Positions 18,376 to 27,725 of a stretch of DNA of 64,000 bases are shown here, in pieces; the first letter of the stretch is position 1; the number at the start of each line of letters is the position of its first letter. Under the pieces are notes generated by a model that had not been told where the DNA came from, did no database searches, and saw only the letters and a list, made by a program, of their open reading frames with translations. The position numbers and the translations under genes were made by a program. The stretch comes from Paraburkholderia atlantica (GTDB taxonomy: Bacteria > Pseudomonadota > Gammaproteobacteria > Burkholderiales > Burkholderiaceae), in assembly GCF_009362785.1 (NCBI RefSeq), contig NZ_WHNQ01000012.1, forward strand, positions 124,001 through 188,000, in the 5' to 3' direction.

Positions 18376-19071
18376 ATGAATTCGACTCCCGACGCTCCTT
18401 CCCGACCTTCGCTGCGCGCGCTGACCGCGCTCGAAGGACGTGTTCTCGGTGTGCTCGTCGAAAAACAGAACACAGTACCCGACAGTTATCCGCTATCGCT
18501 GAACGCGCTGACGCTCGGCTGCAATCAGAAGACCGGCCGCGCGCCGGTGATGAACGCGACCGAGGCCGAGGTGCTGACCGCCGTCGACGGCTTGAAACGT
18601 CTGAGCCTCGTGTTCGAGGGCAGCAGCAGCCGGGTGCCGCGCTTCGAGCACAACATGAACCGCGTACTCGGACTGCCGGGACAGTCGATCGCGCTGTTGA
18701 CCACGCTGCTGCTGCGCGGCCCGCAAACGGCCGCCGAATTGCGCCTGAACAGCGCGCGTCTGCATGGTTTCGCCGATATCTCGTCGGTCGAGGCGTTTCT
18801 CGACGAGTTGGCCGCGAACGATCCACCTCGCGTCGTCCGGCTGCCGCGCATGGCGGGCGAGCGCGAGAATCGCTGGATGCATCTGTTGTGCGGCGAGGTC
18901 AGCATCAGCGAAGCCGCGCAGTCGGCGGTCGCCGAGGACGACAGCGTGCCGCTGTCCGCATTCGAGGCGCTGAAGGCCGAGCAGAAGCGTCTCGCCGATG
19001 AAGTCAGCCGTCTGCAGGCCGTCGTGCGGCGCATGGCGGCCGAGCTAGGTATCAGCGCCGACGATTTGTGA
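18376..19071 (+). CDS. YceH/UPF0502 family protein (DUF480)
   Basis: 231 residues with two winged-helix units: LTALEGRVLGVLVEKQNTVPDSYPLSLNAL and later RVLGLPGQSIALLTTLLLRGPQTAAELRLNS, the hallmarks of the YceH family. C-terminal coiled coil (FEALKAEQKRLADEVSRLQAV). Family members are conserved in proteobacteria but not functionally defined; the winged helices suggest nucleic-acid binding. ATG with good context; monocistronic. Confidence 0.92.
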   Translation: MNSTPDAPSRPSLRALTALEGRVLGVLVEKQNTVPDSYPLSLNALTLGCNQKTGRAPVMNATEAEVLTAVDGLKRLSLVFEGSSSRVPRFEHNMNRVLGLPGQSIALLTTLLLRGPQTAAELRLNSARLHGFADISSVEAFLDELAANDPPRVVRLPRMAGERENRWMHLLCGEVSISEAAQSAVAEDDSVPLSAFEALKAEQKRLADEVSRLQAVVRRMAAELGISADDL

Positions 19072-19113
19072 TCCGCAGCGAAGGCGGAAACAGAAACGAA
19101 GAGCCCGTACGTT

Positions 19114-19632
19114 TCATGCGTCGCGTCGACGCGGCCTGTCCGCCAGCAACGTGCGCTGCGTGCGATAGAAGATCCGCGGCGGCACGTTCGGCGAGTCTTC
19201 GGCGAGACGGTCGAGTTCGGTACGGATCGCGGTGAGGTAGTGCGCTTCGCGCGCGTCCGCGTCGCCGGCAAACACCGCTTCGAGCCGCCGGCGCACCGCG
19301 CCGTAGCGAGCACCGGCGGCGCGATGTTTCTCGGCACGCTCCGCATAGCGCAGGAACGTTTGCAGCGCGGCCGAAATCGCCGCCGTCACGCTGACGAGAC
19401 CAACGAATATCCGCATTTCGAACGACACCGGCGGCACGCTCAACGACGCGAACACCGCCGTGCCGACGAACGCGGTCAGCGCGGTCACGAGCCAGCCCAT
19501 GCGGCGCTCCCGCGCCGACAGCAGATCCGCCATGTCGTAATGGCTCATCTGCGATTCGCGCGCACGGCGAATCCATTTCAACAGCAACTCGGTTTCATCG
19601 ACGGGCGGCTCGTAGGCGGGCAGGGTCGTCAT
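19114..19632 (-). CDS. Orphan SLATT-domain membrane protein
   Basis: 172 residues matching the SLATT layout: a cytoplasmic N-terminal helix (about 12-45, WIRRARESQMSHYDMADLLS), two membrane segments (about 46-66 and 73-92) and a helix with QTFLRYAERAEKHRAAGARYGAVRRRLE leading to a basic C-terminal part. In known biology SLATT proteins are predicted pore-forming effectors of nucleotide-dependent defence systems (associated with SMODS/SLOG or toxins). Here there is no nucleotidyltransferase or SLOG neighbour. It is 22 bases downstream of mreB on the same strand. Function unclear; a stand-alone stress-response membrane protein is also possible. Confidence 0.7.
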   Translation of the reverse strand: MTTLPAYEPPVDETELLLKWIRRARESQMSHYDMADLLSARERRMGWLVTALTAFVGTAVFASLSVPPVSFEMRIFVGLVSVTAAISAALQTFLRYAERAEKHRAAGARYGAVRRRLEAVFAGDADAREAHYLTAIRTELDRLAEDSPNVPPRIFYRTQRTLLADRPRRRDA

Positions 19633-19654
19633 CGTTCAGTGGCTGGCGCGCGCG

Positions 19655-20698
<1,044 letters not shown>

Positions 20699-20825
20699 GC
20701 GTATTCCTGTCTTTGCGAAGGCGGGCGCGTGAGCGCCGCCGGGAGCTTGTCGGGGTCTGCCGCTTGCACGCGGCGCGACAGCAAGAATAGCAGTTTATCG
20801 GCGGCCGCGGCCGCAGTATCTGCCG

Positions 20826-21683
20826 CTATCTGCCGCTCGCCGGGCCCAGCCGCGCCGCGATCGTGCGGCATGCCGCAAGCAGCGGCTCGATGTAAGTAGC
20901 TTGCACATCGTCGCGACGGCGGAAGGTCGGCATGCTGATGCTCACGCAGCCGGCCGCGCGGCCGTCCGGGCCGCGAATCGCGGCGCCGTAGCAGCAGATC
21001 GAATCTTCGTTCTCCTCGCGATCCTCCGCGTAGCCGCGTTGCGCAGTCGCATCGATCTCGCGGCGCACGGCGTCGAGGTCGGTCAGCGTGTGCTCGGTGA
21101 AACGCGCGAGTGGAGCGTTCTTCAGCAGCGCCTCGCGCTCGGTCACGGTGAGTGTCGCCAGATACGCCTTGCCGACCGAGCTCGACGTCAGCGACACGCG
21201 CGTGCCGATGCGCGAGGCCATGCGCACCGCATGCGGGCTTTCGAGCTTTTCGATGTAGACCATCTCGCCCTGGCTCGGCACCGCGAGGTGGATCGTCTCC
21301 GACGTGAGGTCGCGCAACGCCGTCAACGCATCGACGGCCGCGAGCCGCAGGTCCGAGCGTTCCCAGCTATGGCTCGCGAGATTGATCAGGCGCGGTCCGA
21401 GGCCGTAGGCATTGCCGCTGCCGCTCGCGATGATCAGCCCTTCGGCCTGCAATGCGGCGACGATGCGATGCACGGTCGGGCGAGGATAGCCGCTCGCCGC
21501 GCTCAGTTTCGCGACATTGGGCGGAGTTGGCGCGTCGGCGATCAGTTGCAGCACCGCGATGAACTTCGAGAACGCGGCGGCGCCGGCGACGGCCTTGGAG
21601 TCGGCCTTGTTTTCGGCGTGCCGGACGGCATCATGGCCGGCGGCGCCAGCGCGCGAAGAGGGTTTGGAAGCGGAACCGGGCAT
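20826..21683 (-). CDS. IclR-family transcriptional regulator
   Basis: 285 residues. An N-terminal winged helix (SGYPRPTVHRIVAALQAEGLI, with FIAVLQLIAD before it) and the IclR effector domain (SVGKAYLATLT, RGYAEDREENEDSICCYGAAI). A ~30-residue Ala/Ser-rich leader precedes the HTH. The start is ATG 21683; a GTG directly before it is also possible. It is the last gene of a minus-strand unit (cupin, MFS, SDR, IclR), so it probably controls that unit, likely through the palindromes near 24459-24488. Effector unknown. Confidence 0.9.
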   Translation of the reverse strand: MPGSASKPSSRAGAAGHDAVRHAENKADSKAVAGAAAFSKFIAVLQLIADAPTPPNVAKLSAASGYPRPTVHRIVAALQAEGLIIASGSGNAYGLGPRLINLASHSWERSDLRLAAVDALTALRDLTSETIHLAVPSQGEMVYIEKLESPHAVRMASRIGTRVSLTSSSVGKAYLATLTVTEREALLKNAPLARFTEHTLTDLDAVRREIDATAQRGYAEDREENEDSICCYGAAIRGPDGRAAGCVSISMPTFRRRDDVQATYIEPLLAACRTIAARLGPASGR

Positions 21684-21768
21684 CACATAGAGGCAGGGCA
21701 GGGGTACGCAATTATGCCTTTATCGATGGCGTCGAACGAAGGTGGCGCCGCTTCACGCAACGATCCGA

Positions 21769-22497
21769 TCACGCGACGAGATACCCGCCGTCGACCGGCA
21801 CGATCGCGCCCGTCATGAACGACGCCGCCGGCGTGCAGAGAAACACCGCGACCTGAGCGACTTCTTCCGGCGTGCCCCAGCGACGCAGCGGGGTACGCTC
21901 GAGGATCGTCTGCGAGCGGCGATCGTCGTCCTGCAACGCCTGCGTGAGCGGCGTTGCGATCCAGCCCGGCGCAACGGCATTGACGCGAATGCCGTCGGCC
22001 GCGTACGCGATCGCGAGCGACTTCGTTAGCTGCGCAACTGCGCCCTTGCTCGCGCTATAGGCGGGCACGAGACCGCCGCCGAAAAAACTCAGCATCGACG
22101 CCGTGTTCACGATGCAGCCCGCCGATGCCTTCAGCAAGTCGCGCGCGGCCGCGCACACCCGCATCGTGCCGTTCAGATTGATATCCATCACGCGTTCGAA
22201 CACGTCGAGCCGATGTTCTTCGACGCGGCTGATCACGCCCGCGCAGTTGACCACGATGTCGAGACGCTCGAACGCGTTCACCGCTGCGCTTACGGCGTCG
22301 CCCGAGCGCACATCCAATGCAACGCGCGGAATCTCGCGATCGAGCGTATCGGGTGCGCCTTCGGGCAGCGGCAAACCGGCTGCCACCGTGTGCGCCCCCA
22401 ATTGCGCGAGCGCGTTGGCGATTGCCGCGCCGATGCCGGACAAGCCGCCGGTCACGAGCGCGGTCTTGCCTTCGAGTAGCTGATTCTGGAATGTCAT
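21769..22497 (-). CDS. Short-chain dehydrogenase/reductase
   Basis: 242 residues, classical SDR. NAD(P) loop TGGLSGIGAAIA, the NCAG motif (VVNCAGVISR), catalytic Ser in NTASMLSFFG and Tyr-Lys in YSASKGAV; a C-terminal PVDGGYLV. Likely oxidises or reduces a small alcohol/ketone in the pathway that the neighbouring cupin and MFS proteins serve. The start at MTFQNQLLEGK was chosen because upstream in-frame codons are arginine-rich and unlike the family. The gene lies 13 bases after the MFS stop. Confidence 0.9.
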   Translation of the reverse strand: MTFQNQLLEGKTALVTGGLSGIGAAIANALAQLGAHTVAAGLPLPEGAPDTLDREIPRVALDVRSGDAVSAAVNAFERLDIVVNCAGVISRVEEHRLDVFERVMDINLNGTMRVCAAARDLLKASAGCIVNTASMLSFFGGGLVPAYSASKGAVAQLTKSLAIAYAADGIRVNAVAPGWIATPLTQALQDDDRRSQTILERTPLRRWGTPEEVAQVAVFLCTPAASFMTGAIVPVDGGYLVA

Positions 22498-22510
22498 GTG
22501 AGAAGCCGCG

Positions 22511-23812
22511 TCAGGTGGGTTGGGTCTCGATCGAGCTGGCGAGCGGCGCGGGCGCCACTTCCTTGACGACGAACAGATAGACGAGCGCCGCCGCGAACGC
22601 AACCGCCGCGCTGATCAGCAGCGCGTTGACGAACGAATGGGTCTGATCGACGACGATGCCGGTGATCACCGGCGCGAACGAGCCGCCCAGATAGCCGCCG
22701 AAGTTCTGCATGCTGCCCAGCGACGCCACCAGATGGCGCGGCGCGGCGACGCTGACGAGCGCCCATGCGCTGCCGCTCGACAGGTTCACGAACAGCATCG
22801 CGAGCGACACGTAGACGATCGCGAGCGTCGTGCTCGGCGTGTAGGCGGCCGGCACCGTGAACGCGGCCGCGCCGACGAGACCGACGCACAGCGGCCACTT
22901 GCGGCTGCGGATCGGCGCCATGCCGCGCTTCAACAGATAGTCGGCGATCACGCCGCTGCTCGCCATGCCGATCGTGCCGAACACATAGGGAATCGCGACG
23001 AGCCAGCCGGTGTGCGCGATGCTCAGATGACGCTCGCGCTCCAGATAGCCGGGCAGCCAGGTCAGATAGAGCCACACCATGTAGATCACGCCCATGAAGC
23101 CGAAGATCATGCCCCACGTGTTGCGCAGCTTGAACAGCGCGCCCCATTCGGCCCAGCTGAGGCCCTGCGGGTTTTCCTGGGCGATCGAGCCTTCGTTCAG
23201 ATGCGCGGTTTCTGCTTCGGTCAGCGCGATTTCGCTGCGATTGCGATAGACGACGTACCAGGCGAGCGCGACGATGATGCCGACCACGCCCATGATGACG
23301 AACATCGTTCGCCATCCGAAGGCCAGCATCAGCACCGTGAGCAGCGGCGGCGCGATCATCGGCGCGATGGTGGATGACGAGATGAAGGTGCCGATCGGCG
23401 TGCCGCGCTCGCGTACCGCGAACCATTCGCTGACGACTTTCGCGCCGGCCGGAAACAGCGGCGCCTCGGCGATGCCGAGTACGACGCGCGCGGTGAGGAA
23501 GTGATTGAGCGTCTGGATGAAGCCGCCCGCCACCTGGGCGATCGACCACACGAGCATGCCGAGGCCGAGCATCACGCGTGAGCCGAAACGATCGAGCAGT
23601 GCGCCGACCGGCAACTGCGCGAACGCATACGACAACGAGAACGCGGACAGCAGCAACCCCATCTGCGAAGCGGACAGATGCAACTCCTCGCTGACCAGAT
23701 GGTTCGCGATCGACAGCGTGCTGCGGTCGAGATAATTGACGATGCCCGCAACCGTCAGGAAGACGACGGCGACCACCTGGATACGTTTCAGACGCTGCGA
23801 CTTCTGAAGCAT
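22511..23812 (-). CDS. MFS transporter (anion:cation symporter-like)
   Basis: 433 residues, twelve membrane helices. MFS loop motif GALLDRFGSRVMLGLGM after helix 2, and RVVLGIAEAPLFPAGAKVVSEWF in helix 4-5, characteristic of the ACS/hexuronate-glucarate-aromatic acid permease group that co-transports organic anions with protons. Likely uptake of the substrate of the cupin/SDR unit. I start at MLQKSQRLKRI; the 65 codons upstream in frame overlap the 3' part of the cupin gene and have no homology. Confidence 0.88.
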   Translation of the reverse strand: MLQKSQRLKRIQVVAVVFLTVAGIVNYLDRSTLSIANHLVSEELHLSASQMGLLLSAFSLSYAFAQLPVGALLDRFGSRVMLGLGMLVWSIAQVAGGFIQTLNHFLTARVVLGIAEAPLFPAGAKVVSEWFAVRERGTPIGTFISSSTIAPMIAPPLLTVLMLAFGWRTMFVIMGVVGIIVALAWYVVYRNRSEIALTEAETAHLNEGSIAQENPQGLSWAEWGALFKLRNTWGMIFGFMGVIYMVWLYLTWLPGYLERERHLSIAHTGWLVAIPYVFGTIGMASSGVIADYLLKRGMAPIRSRKWPLCVGLVGAAAFTVPAAYTPSTTLAIVYVSLAMLFVNLSSGSAWALVSVAAPRHLVASLGSMQNFGGYLGGSFAPVITGIVVDQTHSFVNALLISAAVAFAAALVYLFVVKEVAPAPLASSIETQPT

Positions 23813-23897
23813 GCTTGTCTCCTGCGCAATGTGTCCTGCTGTGTGGGGATGGTGTTGCGGCGCCTCGTGGTATTGCAGAGTCGTTGGGCGCGGCTCG

Positions 23898-24419
23898 TTA
23901 CCGGATGAACTGATCGACGTAGTCTTCGCCGAGGCCGACCGCCGTGTAGTGCTTGCGGCACATGTCGATCTTCGTGAACACGTCTTCGTAGCCGGTGTAG
24001 TTGCCATACGGATCGCAATAGAACATCACGCCGTTGACCTGGAAGTACGTGATCATTTCCTCGACGTCCTCGGGGACATACAAGGTATGCGTTTCTCCCG
24101 GCGGCTCGTACACATAGCTGCCTTCGGTCGCGACCCAGTCATGTTCGAGATAGCGCCAGTGGCCCTTGAGCACCATGCCATGCACGGCCTGCGGATGACG
24201 ATGCCGGCTCAGCACACCCGAGCGGCGCACGCGCAGCAGATTCATCCAGTATCCCTGCGACGCGTTCAGGCACAGCGGGCGAAACGACACGTTTTCGGCC
24301 TGCGGGACCCACACGCGTTCGTCGGTCGGAATCGCGAAGGGCACGACGATTTCCTTTTGCGCTTCTTTCGGGAACGGCAACTGGTACGGCGTCAGATCGG
24401 ATCGGTTTGCCTCTGGCAT
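23898..24419 (-). CDS. Cupin, 2,4'-dihydroxyacetophenone dioxygenase-like
   Basis: 173 residues with a single cupin barrel. The metal-binding residues are in RHRHPQAVHGMVLKGHWRYLEHDW (two His and a later Glu) with a second motif EPPGETHTLYVPEDV. The length and N-terminal LNASQGYWMNLLRVRRSGV resemble the 2,4'-dihydroxyacetophenone dioxygenase family, which cleaves a C-C bond next to a ketone. The true substrate may differ. GAGGAA precedes the ATG. First gene of the cupin-MFS-SDR-IclR unit. Confidence 0.8.
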   Translation of the reverse strand: MPEANRSDLTPYQLPFPKEAQKEIVVPFAIPTDERVWVPQAENVSFRPLCLNASQGYWMNLLRVRRSGVLSRHRHPQAVHGMVLKGHWRYLEHDWVATEGSYVYEPPGETHTLYVPEDVEEMITYFQVNGVMFYCDPYGNYTGYEDVFTKIDMCRKHYTAVGLGEDYVDQFIR

Positions 24420-24749
24420 GCGGAAATTCCTCGCGAAGTGTGCTGAAAGAACTTTATGTCCACATTGTGGATATCGAGTCCACGATATGGTTATTATCGG
24501 AACCGGTTTCGGCGAGGTCAATCCTGGGGAAATCACGGGTGGGGCACGATAAGCCATTCGTGAATTCATCCTCACATCGCGCGACAGATGCACGCGCAAC
24601 GGTGGCCGCAAGCGCGCACGACGCGCAAATAACCCATAAATCAAGGCTTCTTCGCCTGTTTTGATCGAGCACCATCTTTAAGCCTTGTTTAAGAGGAGGC
24701 CACTACATTACGCATCCAACTTGAAATTTTCGGCAATATTCCCTTGACT
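24420..24749. other. Intergenic region between the cupin unit and degP
   Basis: 330 bases, divergent. The cupin side (24459-24488) has two inverted repeats. The degP side has an AAGAGGAGG at 24691-24699 that lies 50 bases before the ATG 24750 and directly after an in-frame TAA (24690-24692); no start codon in the right frame follows it at normal spacing. AT content is higher than in the flanks. No RNA gene recognised. Confidence 0.6.
24459..24488. promoter_or_regulatory. Overlapping palindromes, candidate IclR operator
   Basis: TCCACATTGTGGA (24459-24471) is a perfect 13-base palindrome with central T. It abuts ATATCG (24471-24476) and CGATAT (24483-24488), a second inverted repeat with six bases between arms. 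They lie 40-70 bases upstream of the cupin ATG, the usual place for a repressor or activator site. The IclR gene ends this unit, so autoregulation is plausible. Inference only. Confidence 0.5.
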
Positions 24750-26168
24750 ATGACCACGAAAAAATACTGGAGCGGTAGCGCTGCGATTTGCGTAGTACTC
24801 GCGTTCGGCGGCGCGTATGCACTCAGCCATCGCAGTGCCGATGCATCCGTGAGCAGCACGGAGGGCTCGACGTCGTCGCTGCACGCGGTGTCCGATATCG
24901 TCGGCTCGCGCTCGTCGGCGCCCGACTTCTCCAGCATCGTGACGCGCTATGGTCCGGCGGTCGTGCATATCGGCGTGAAAGCAGCCGCGTCGATCGACGA
25001 GAACGGTCAACGCAAGAGCGGCGGCGAAGCGCTCGGCTCGGGCTTCATCATCAGCCAGGACGGGTACATCCTGACCAACAATCACGTCGTCGACGGCGCC
25101 AGCAGCGTGAGCGTGAAGCTCACCGACGGCCGTGAATTCCGCGCCCGCGTGATCGGCAAGGACAAGACCACCGACGTCGCCGTCGTCAAGATCGACGCGA
25201 ACAATCTGCCGACCGTGAAGATCGGCAACCCGGACAGCAGCAAGGTCGGCGAATGGGTCGTAGCGATTGGCTCGCCGTACGGCTTCGACAGCACGGTGAC
25301 TTCGGGGATCATCAGCGCGAAATCGCGTTCGATGTCCGACGATAGCCCGATCCCGTTCATCCAGACCGACGTGCCGGTCAATCCGGGCAACTCGGGCGGT
25401 CCGCTGTTCAATCTGAACGGCGAAGTGATCGGCATCAACTCGATGATCTACTCGCGCACCGGCGGCTTCCAGGGCCTGTCGTTCGCGATTCCGATCGATG
25501 CGGCGATGCACGTGAAGGACCAGCTCGTAAGCACCGGTCACGTGACTCGCGGCCGCATCGGCGTGGCCGTGCAGCCGCTCAGCGCCGACAAGGCGAAGGC
25601 GCTCGGCCTCGACTCGACGGGTGGCGCACTGGTCGGCTCGGTCGATCCGAATGGTCCCGCGCACGCAGCCGGTCTGCGCCAGGGCGACGTGATCGTCGGC
25701 GTGAATGGCAAGCATATCGATAACACCAGGGAATTGGTCGGTCAGGTTGCGCAACTGTCGCCGGGCAGCAAAGCGACGATCAGCGTGTGGCGCAACGGCA
25801 GCGAAAACAAGCTGTCGGTGACGGTGGGCACGCAGCAAGCGTCGGACTTGGCGTCGGCCGAGCCGCGCGAAGAGCAGCAGCCCCAACCGCAGCAGCAAAA
25901 CCGTCCGCGTCTGGGCGTCGCCGTGCGTCCGCTGTCCCGCGACGAACTCCAGCAAGCGCAGCTGCCGGGTGGCGTGGTCGTACAGCAGGCCACCGGTCCG
26001 GCCGCCGAGGCAGGCATTCAGGCGGGCGACATCATCGTTGCCGTCGACGGCAAGGTGATTCGCGGCGTCGAGCAACTGCGCCGCATGATCGCGCAGGCGG
26101 ACGACAGCGTGTCCGTCGCCGTGGTGCGCGATGGTGAACAAGCGTCGGTCGACGTGACGCTTGGCTGA
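24750..26168 (+). CDS. degP: DegP/HtrA-type periplasmic serine protease
   Basis: 472 residues. N-terminal membrane/signal segment (about 8-26), a trypsin-like domain with triad His112 (LTNNHVVDG), Asp142 (TTDVAVVKI) and Ser215 (GNSGGP), then two PDZ domains (about 270-370 and 385-470) separated by a Gln/Pro-rich linker. It degrades or refolds misfolded envelope proteins. The ATG was chosen over TTG 24744 by convention. No ribosome-binding site is at normal spacing, see the upstream region. It is convergent with the RND efflux operon. Confidence 0.93.
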   Translation: MTTKKYWSGSAAICVVLAFGGAYALSHRSADASVSSTEGSTSSLHAVSDIVGSRSSAPDFSSIVTRYGPAVVHIGVKAAASIDENGQRKSGGEALGSGFIISQDGYILTNNHVVDGASSVSVKLTDGREFRARVIGKDKTTDVAVVKIDANNLPTVKIGNPDSSKVGEWVVAIGSPYGFDSTVTSGIISAKSRSMSDDSPIPFIQTDVPVNPGNSGGPLFNLNGEVIGINSMIYSRTGGFQGLSFAIPIDAAMHVKDQLVSTGHVTRGRIGVAVQPLSADKAKALGLDSTGGALVGSVDPNGPAHAAGLRQGDVIVGVNGKHIDNTRELVGQVAQLSPGSKATISVWRNGSENKLSVTVGTQQASDLASAEPREEQQPQPQQQNRPRLGVAVRPLSRDELQQAQLPGGVVVQQATGPAAEAGIQAGDIIVAVDGKVIRGVEQLRRMIAQADDSVSVAVVRDGEQASVDVTLG

Positions 26169-26177
26169 TGAGTAGGA

Positions 26178-26199
26178 CCCGCCGGTGCAATGCCGGCGG
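26178..26199. terminator. GC-rich hairpin between degP and the RND operon
   Basis: CCGCCGG (26179-26185) pairs with CCGGCGG (26193-26199) around a 7-base loop, ten bases after the degP stop. There is no following T-run, so intrinsic termination is only possible, not demonstrated. It sits in a 63-base convergent gap. Confidence 0.35.
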
Positions 26200-26231
26200 C
26201 GGGCACGGCGCGCCGATGCAGCGCGCGTGCC

Positions 26232-27725
26232 TCAGTTGGGCGGCTGGACCCCATCCGCGTGAGACGTGCTGTGCGGTACATTCGGCGGTTCGTCGGGTCC
26301 GCCTCCCAGCGCGACGTAAAGCGACACCCCATTCTGCAAGGCCGTCGCCCGAAGCTGGATCAGCTGCTGCTCGGCGGCAAACTGATTGCGTCGCGCATCC
26401 ACTACCTCGAGATAGATCGAGATCCCGTTTTCGTAGCGCAGCTCCGCTGTTTCGGCGAGTTGCCGCTGCGCCTGCACCGCCTGCTCCTGCGCCGCGATCT
26501 GCTCCTTGTAGCGTTGTCGTGCGACCAATGCATCGGAGACCTCGCGAAACGCGTTCTGCACCGTGCGCTGATAGTCGGCGACCAGTTCGTCGCGTCGCGC
26601 GCGCGCCTGCGCTAGTTGCGCCTGGCGCTGTCCCGCATCGAAGATCGGCATGCCGACCAGCGCGCCGAACGACCACGCCTGCTTGGCCGGCACGAACAGA
26701 TCGCCGAGTTCGGGCGACACATAACCGAAGCTGCCCGTCAGCGCGATGCGCGGGAAAAAGTCCGCGCGAGCGGCGCCGATGTCTGCATTGGCCGCGCGCA
26801 GCTGCTGCTCGGCCTGTTGAATGTCGGGCCGGTCGATCAGCAACGCGGAGGGCAGGCCCGCGTCGAGTTCGCGAAACTGCGCGGCGTCGGCAATAGGCGG
26901 CGCTTGCGGCAGCGACTCCTTCAGCGGTCCGCCGATCAGCACCTCGAGCAGATTGCGTTGCTGCGCGGTAGTCCGTTGCAGCTCCGCCAGCTGCGTCTGC
27001 GCCTGCGTGACGAGAATGGCCGCCTGGTCGTAATCGACGCTCGACGTGACGCCCGCATCGAGCCGCATCTTCGCGACGTCGAGCGCATAGCGGCGGCTGT
27101 CGAGCGTCTGTTGCGCGAGCGCGATGCCTTCATCGCCCGAGCGGATCGCGTAGTAGTTCGACGCGACGTTACCGATCAGCGATAAACGGAACGCGTGTTG
27201 CGCCTCGATGGTGGCCAGATAGCGGCGCCGCGCCGCTTCGCTGGTGTTGCGCACGCGCCCCCAGAAGTCGAGTTCGAACGACGTCACCGCGGCCTGCACG
27301 TTGTACTGGTTGAACTGGACCGAAATGTCCGTGTTGTCGAACTCGGGATCGATCGAACCGAGCGGCGCCTTCGTGCGGGTCGCACCCGCGTTCGCATTGA
27401 CCTGCGGCAAACGCGCGGCGTTCTGGATGCGATAGAACGCGCGCGCCTGCTCGATGCGCGCGACCGACGCGGCGAGATCGCGGTTGTGCTCGAGCGCGGC
27501 CTCGATCAGCAGCTTCAGTTGCGGGTCGGCGAAGAAGGTTTGCCAGTCGACTTCGCTTGCCAGATGCGCGGTGGCCGGATTGGCGGTCTCCGTCGTGTCG
27601 AAATGATCGGCGATCGGCAATGACGGCTGTTGATACTTCGGCGCGAAGTTGCAGGCGCCGAGCGAGCAGCAGAAGAGGGGCAGCAGCAGGCGCTTATGAA
27701 GGCACTGATGAAGGCGCTTACGCAT
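26232..27725 (-). CDS. RND efflux outer-membrane lipoprotein channel (NodT/OprM family)
   Basis: 497 residues. Lipoprotein signal with lipobox SLGAC (Cys25). Two repeats of the outer-membrane efflux family: LLIEAALEHNRDLAASVARIEQARAFYRIQNAARLPQVN and LLIDRPDIQQAEQQLRAANADIGAARADFFPRIAL. It forms a trimeric channel with the periplasmic adaptor and pump. Its start overlaps the end of the pump gene by 8 bases (27718-27725), so the two are translationally coupled. Start at MRKRLHQ; the upstream in-frame codons are inside the pump gene. Confidence 0.95.
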   Translation of the reverse strand: MRKRLHQCLHKRLLLPLFCCSLGACNFAPKYQQPSLPIADHFDTTETANPATAHLASEVDWQTFFADPQLKLLIEAALEHNRDLAASVARIEQARAFYRIQNAARLPQVNANAGATRTKAPLGSIDPEFDNTDISVQFNQYNVQAAVTSFELDFWGRVRNTSEAARRRYLATIEAQHAFRLSLIGNVASNYYAIRSGDEGIALAQQTLDSRRYALDVAKMRLDAGVTSSVDYDQAAILVTQAQTQLAELQRTTAQQRNLLEVLIGGPLKESLPQAPPIADAAQFRELDAGLPSALLIDRPDIQQAEQQLRAANADIGAARADFFPRIALTGSFGYVSPELGDLFVPAKQAWSFGALVGMPIFDAGQRQAQLAQARARRDELVADYQRTVQNAFREVSDALVARQRYKEQIAAQEQAVQAQRQLAETAELRYENGISIYLEVVDARRNQFAAEQQLIQLRATALQNGVSLYVALGGGPDEPPNVPHSTSHADGVQPPN

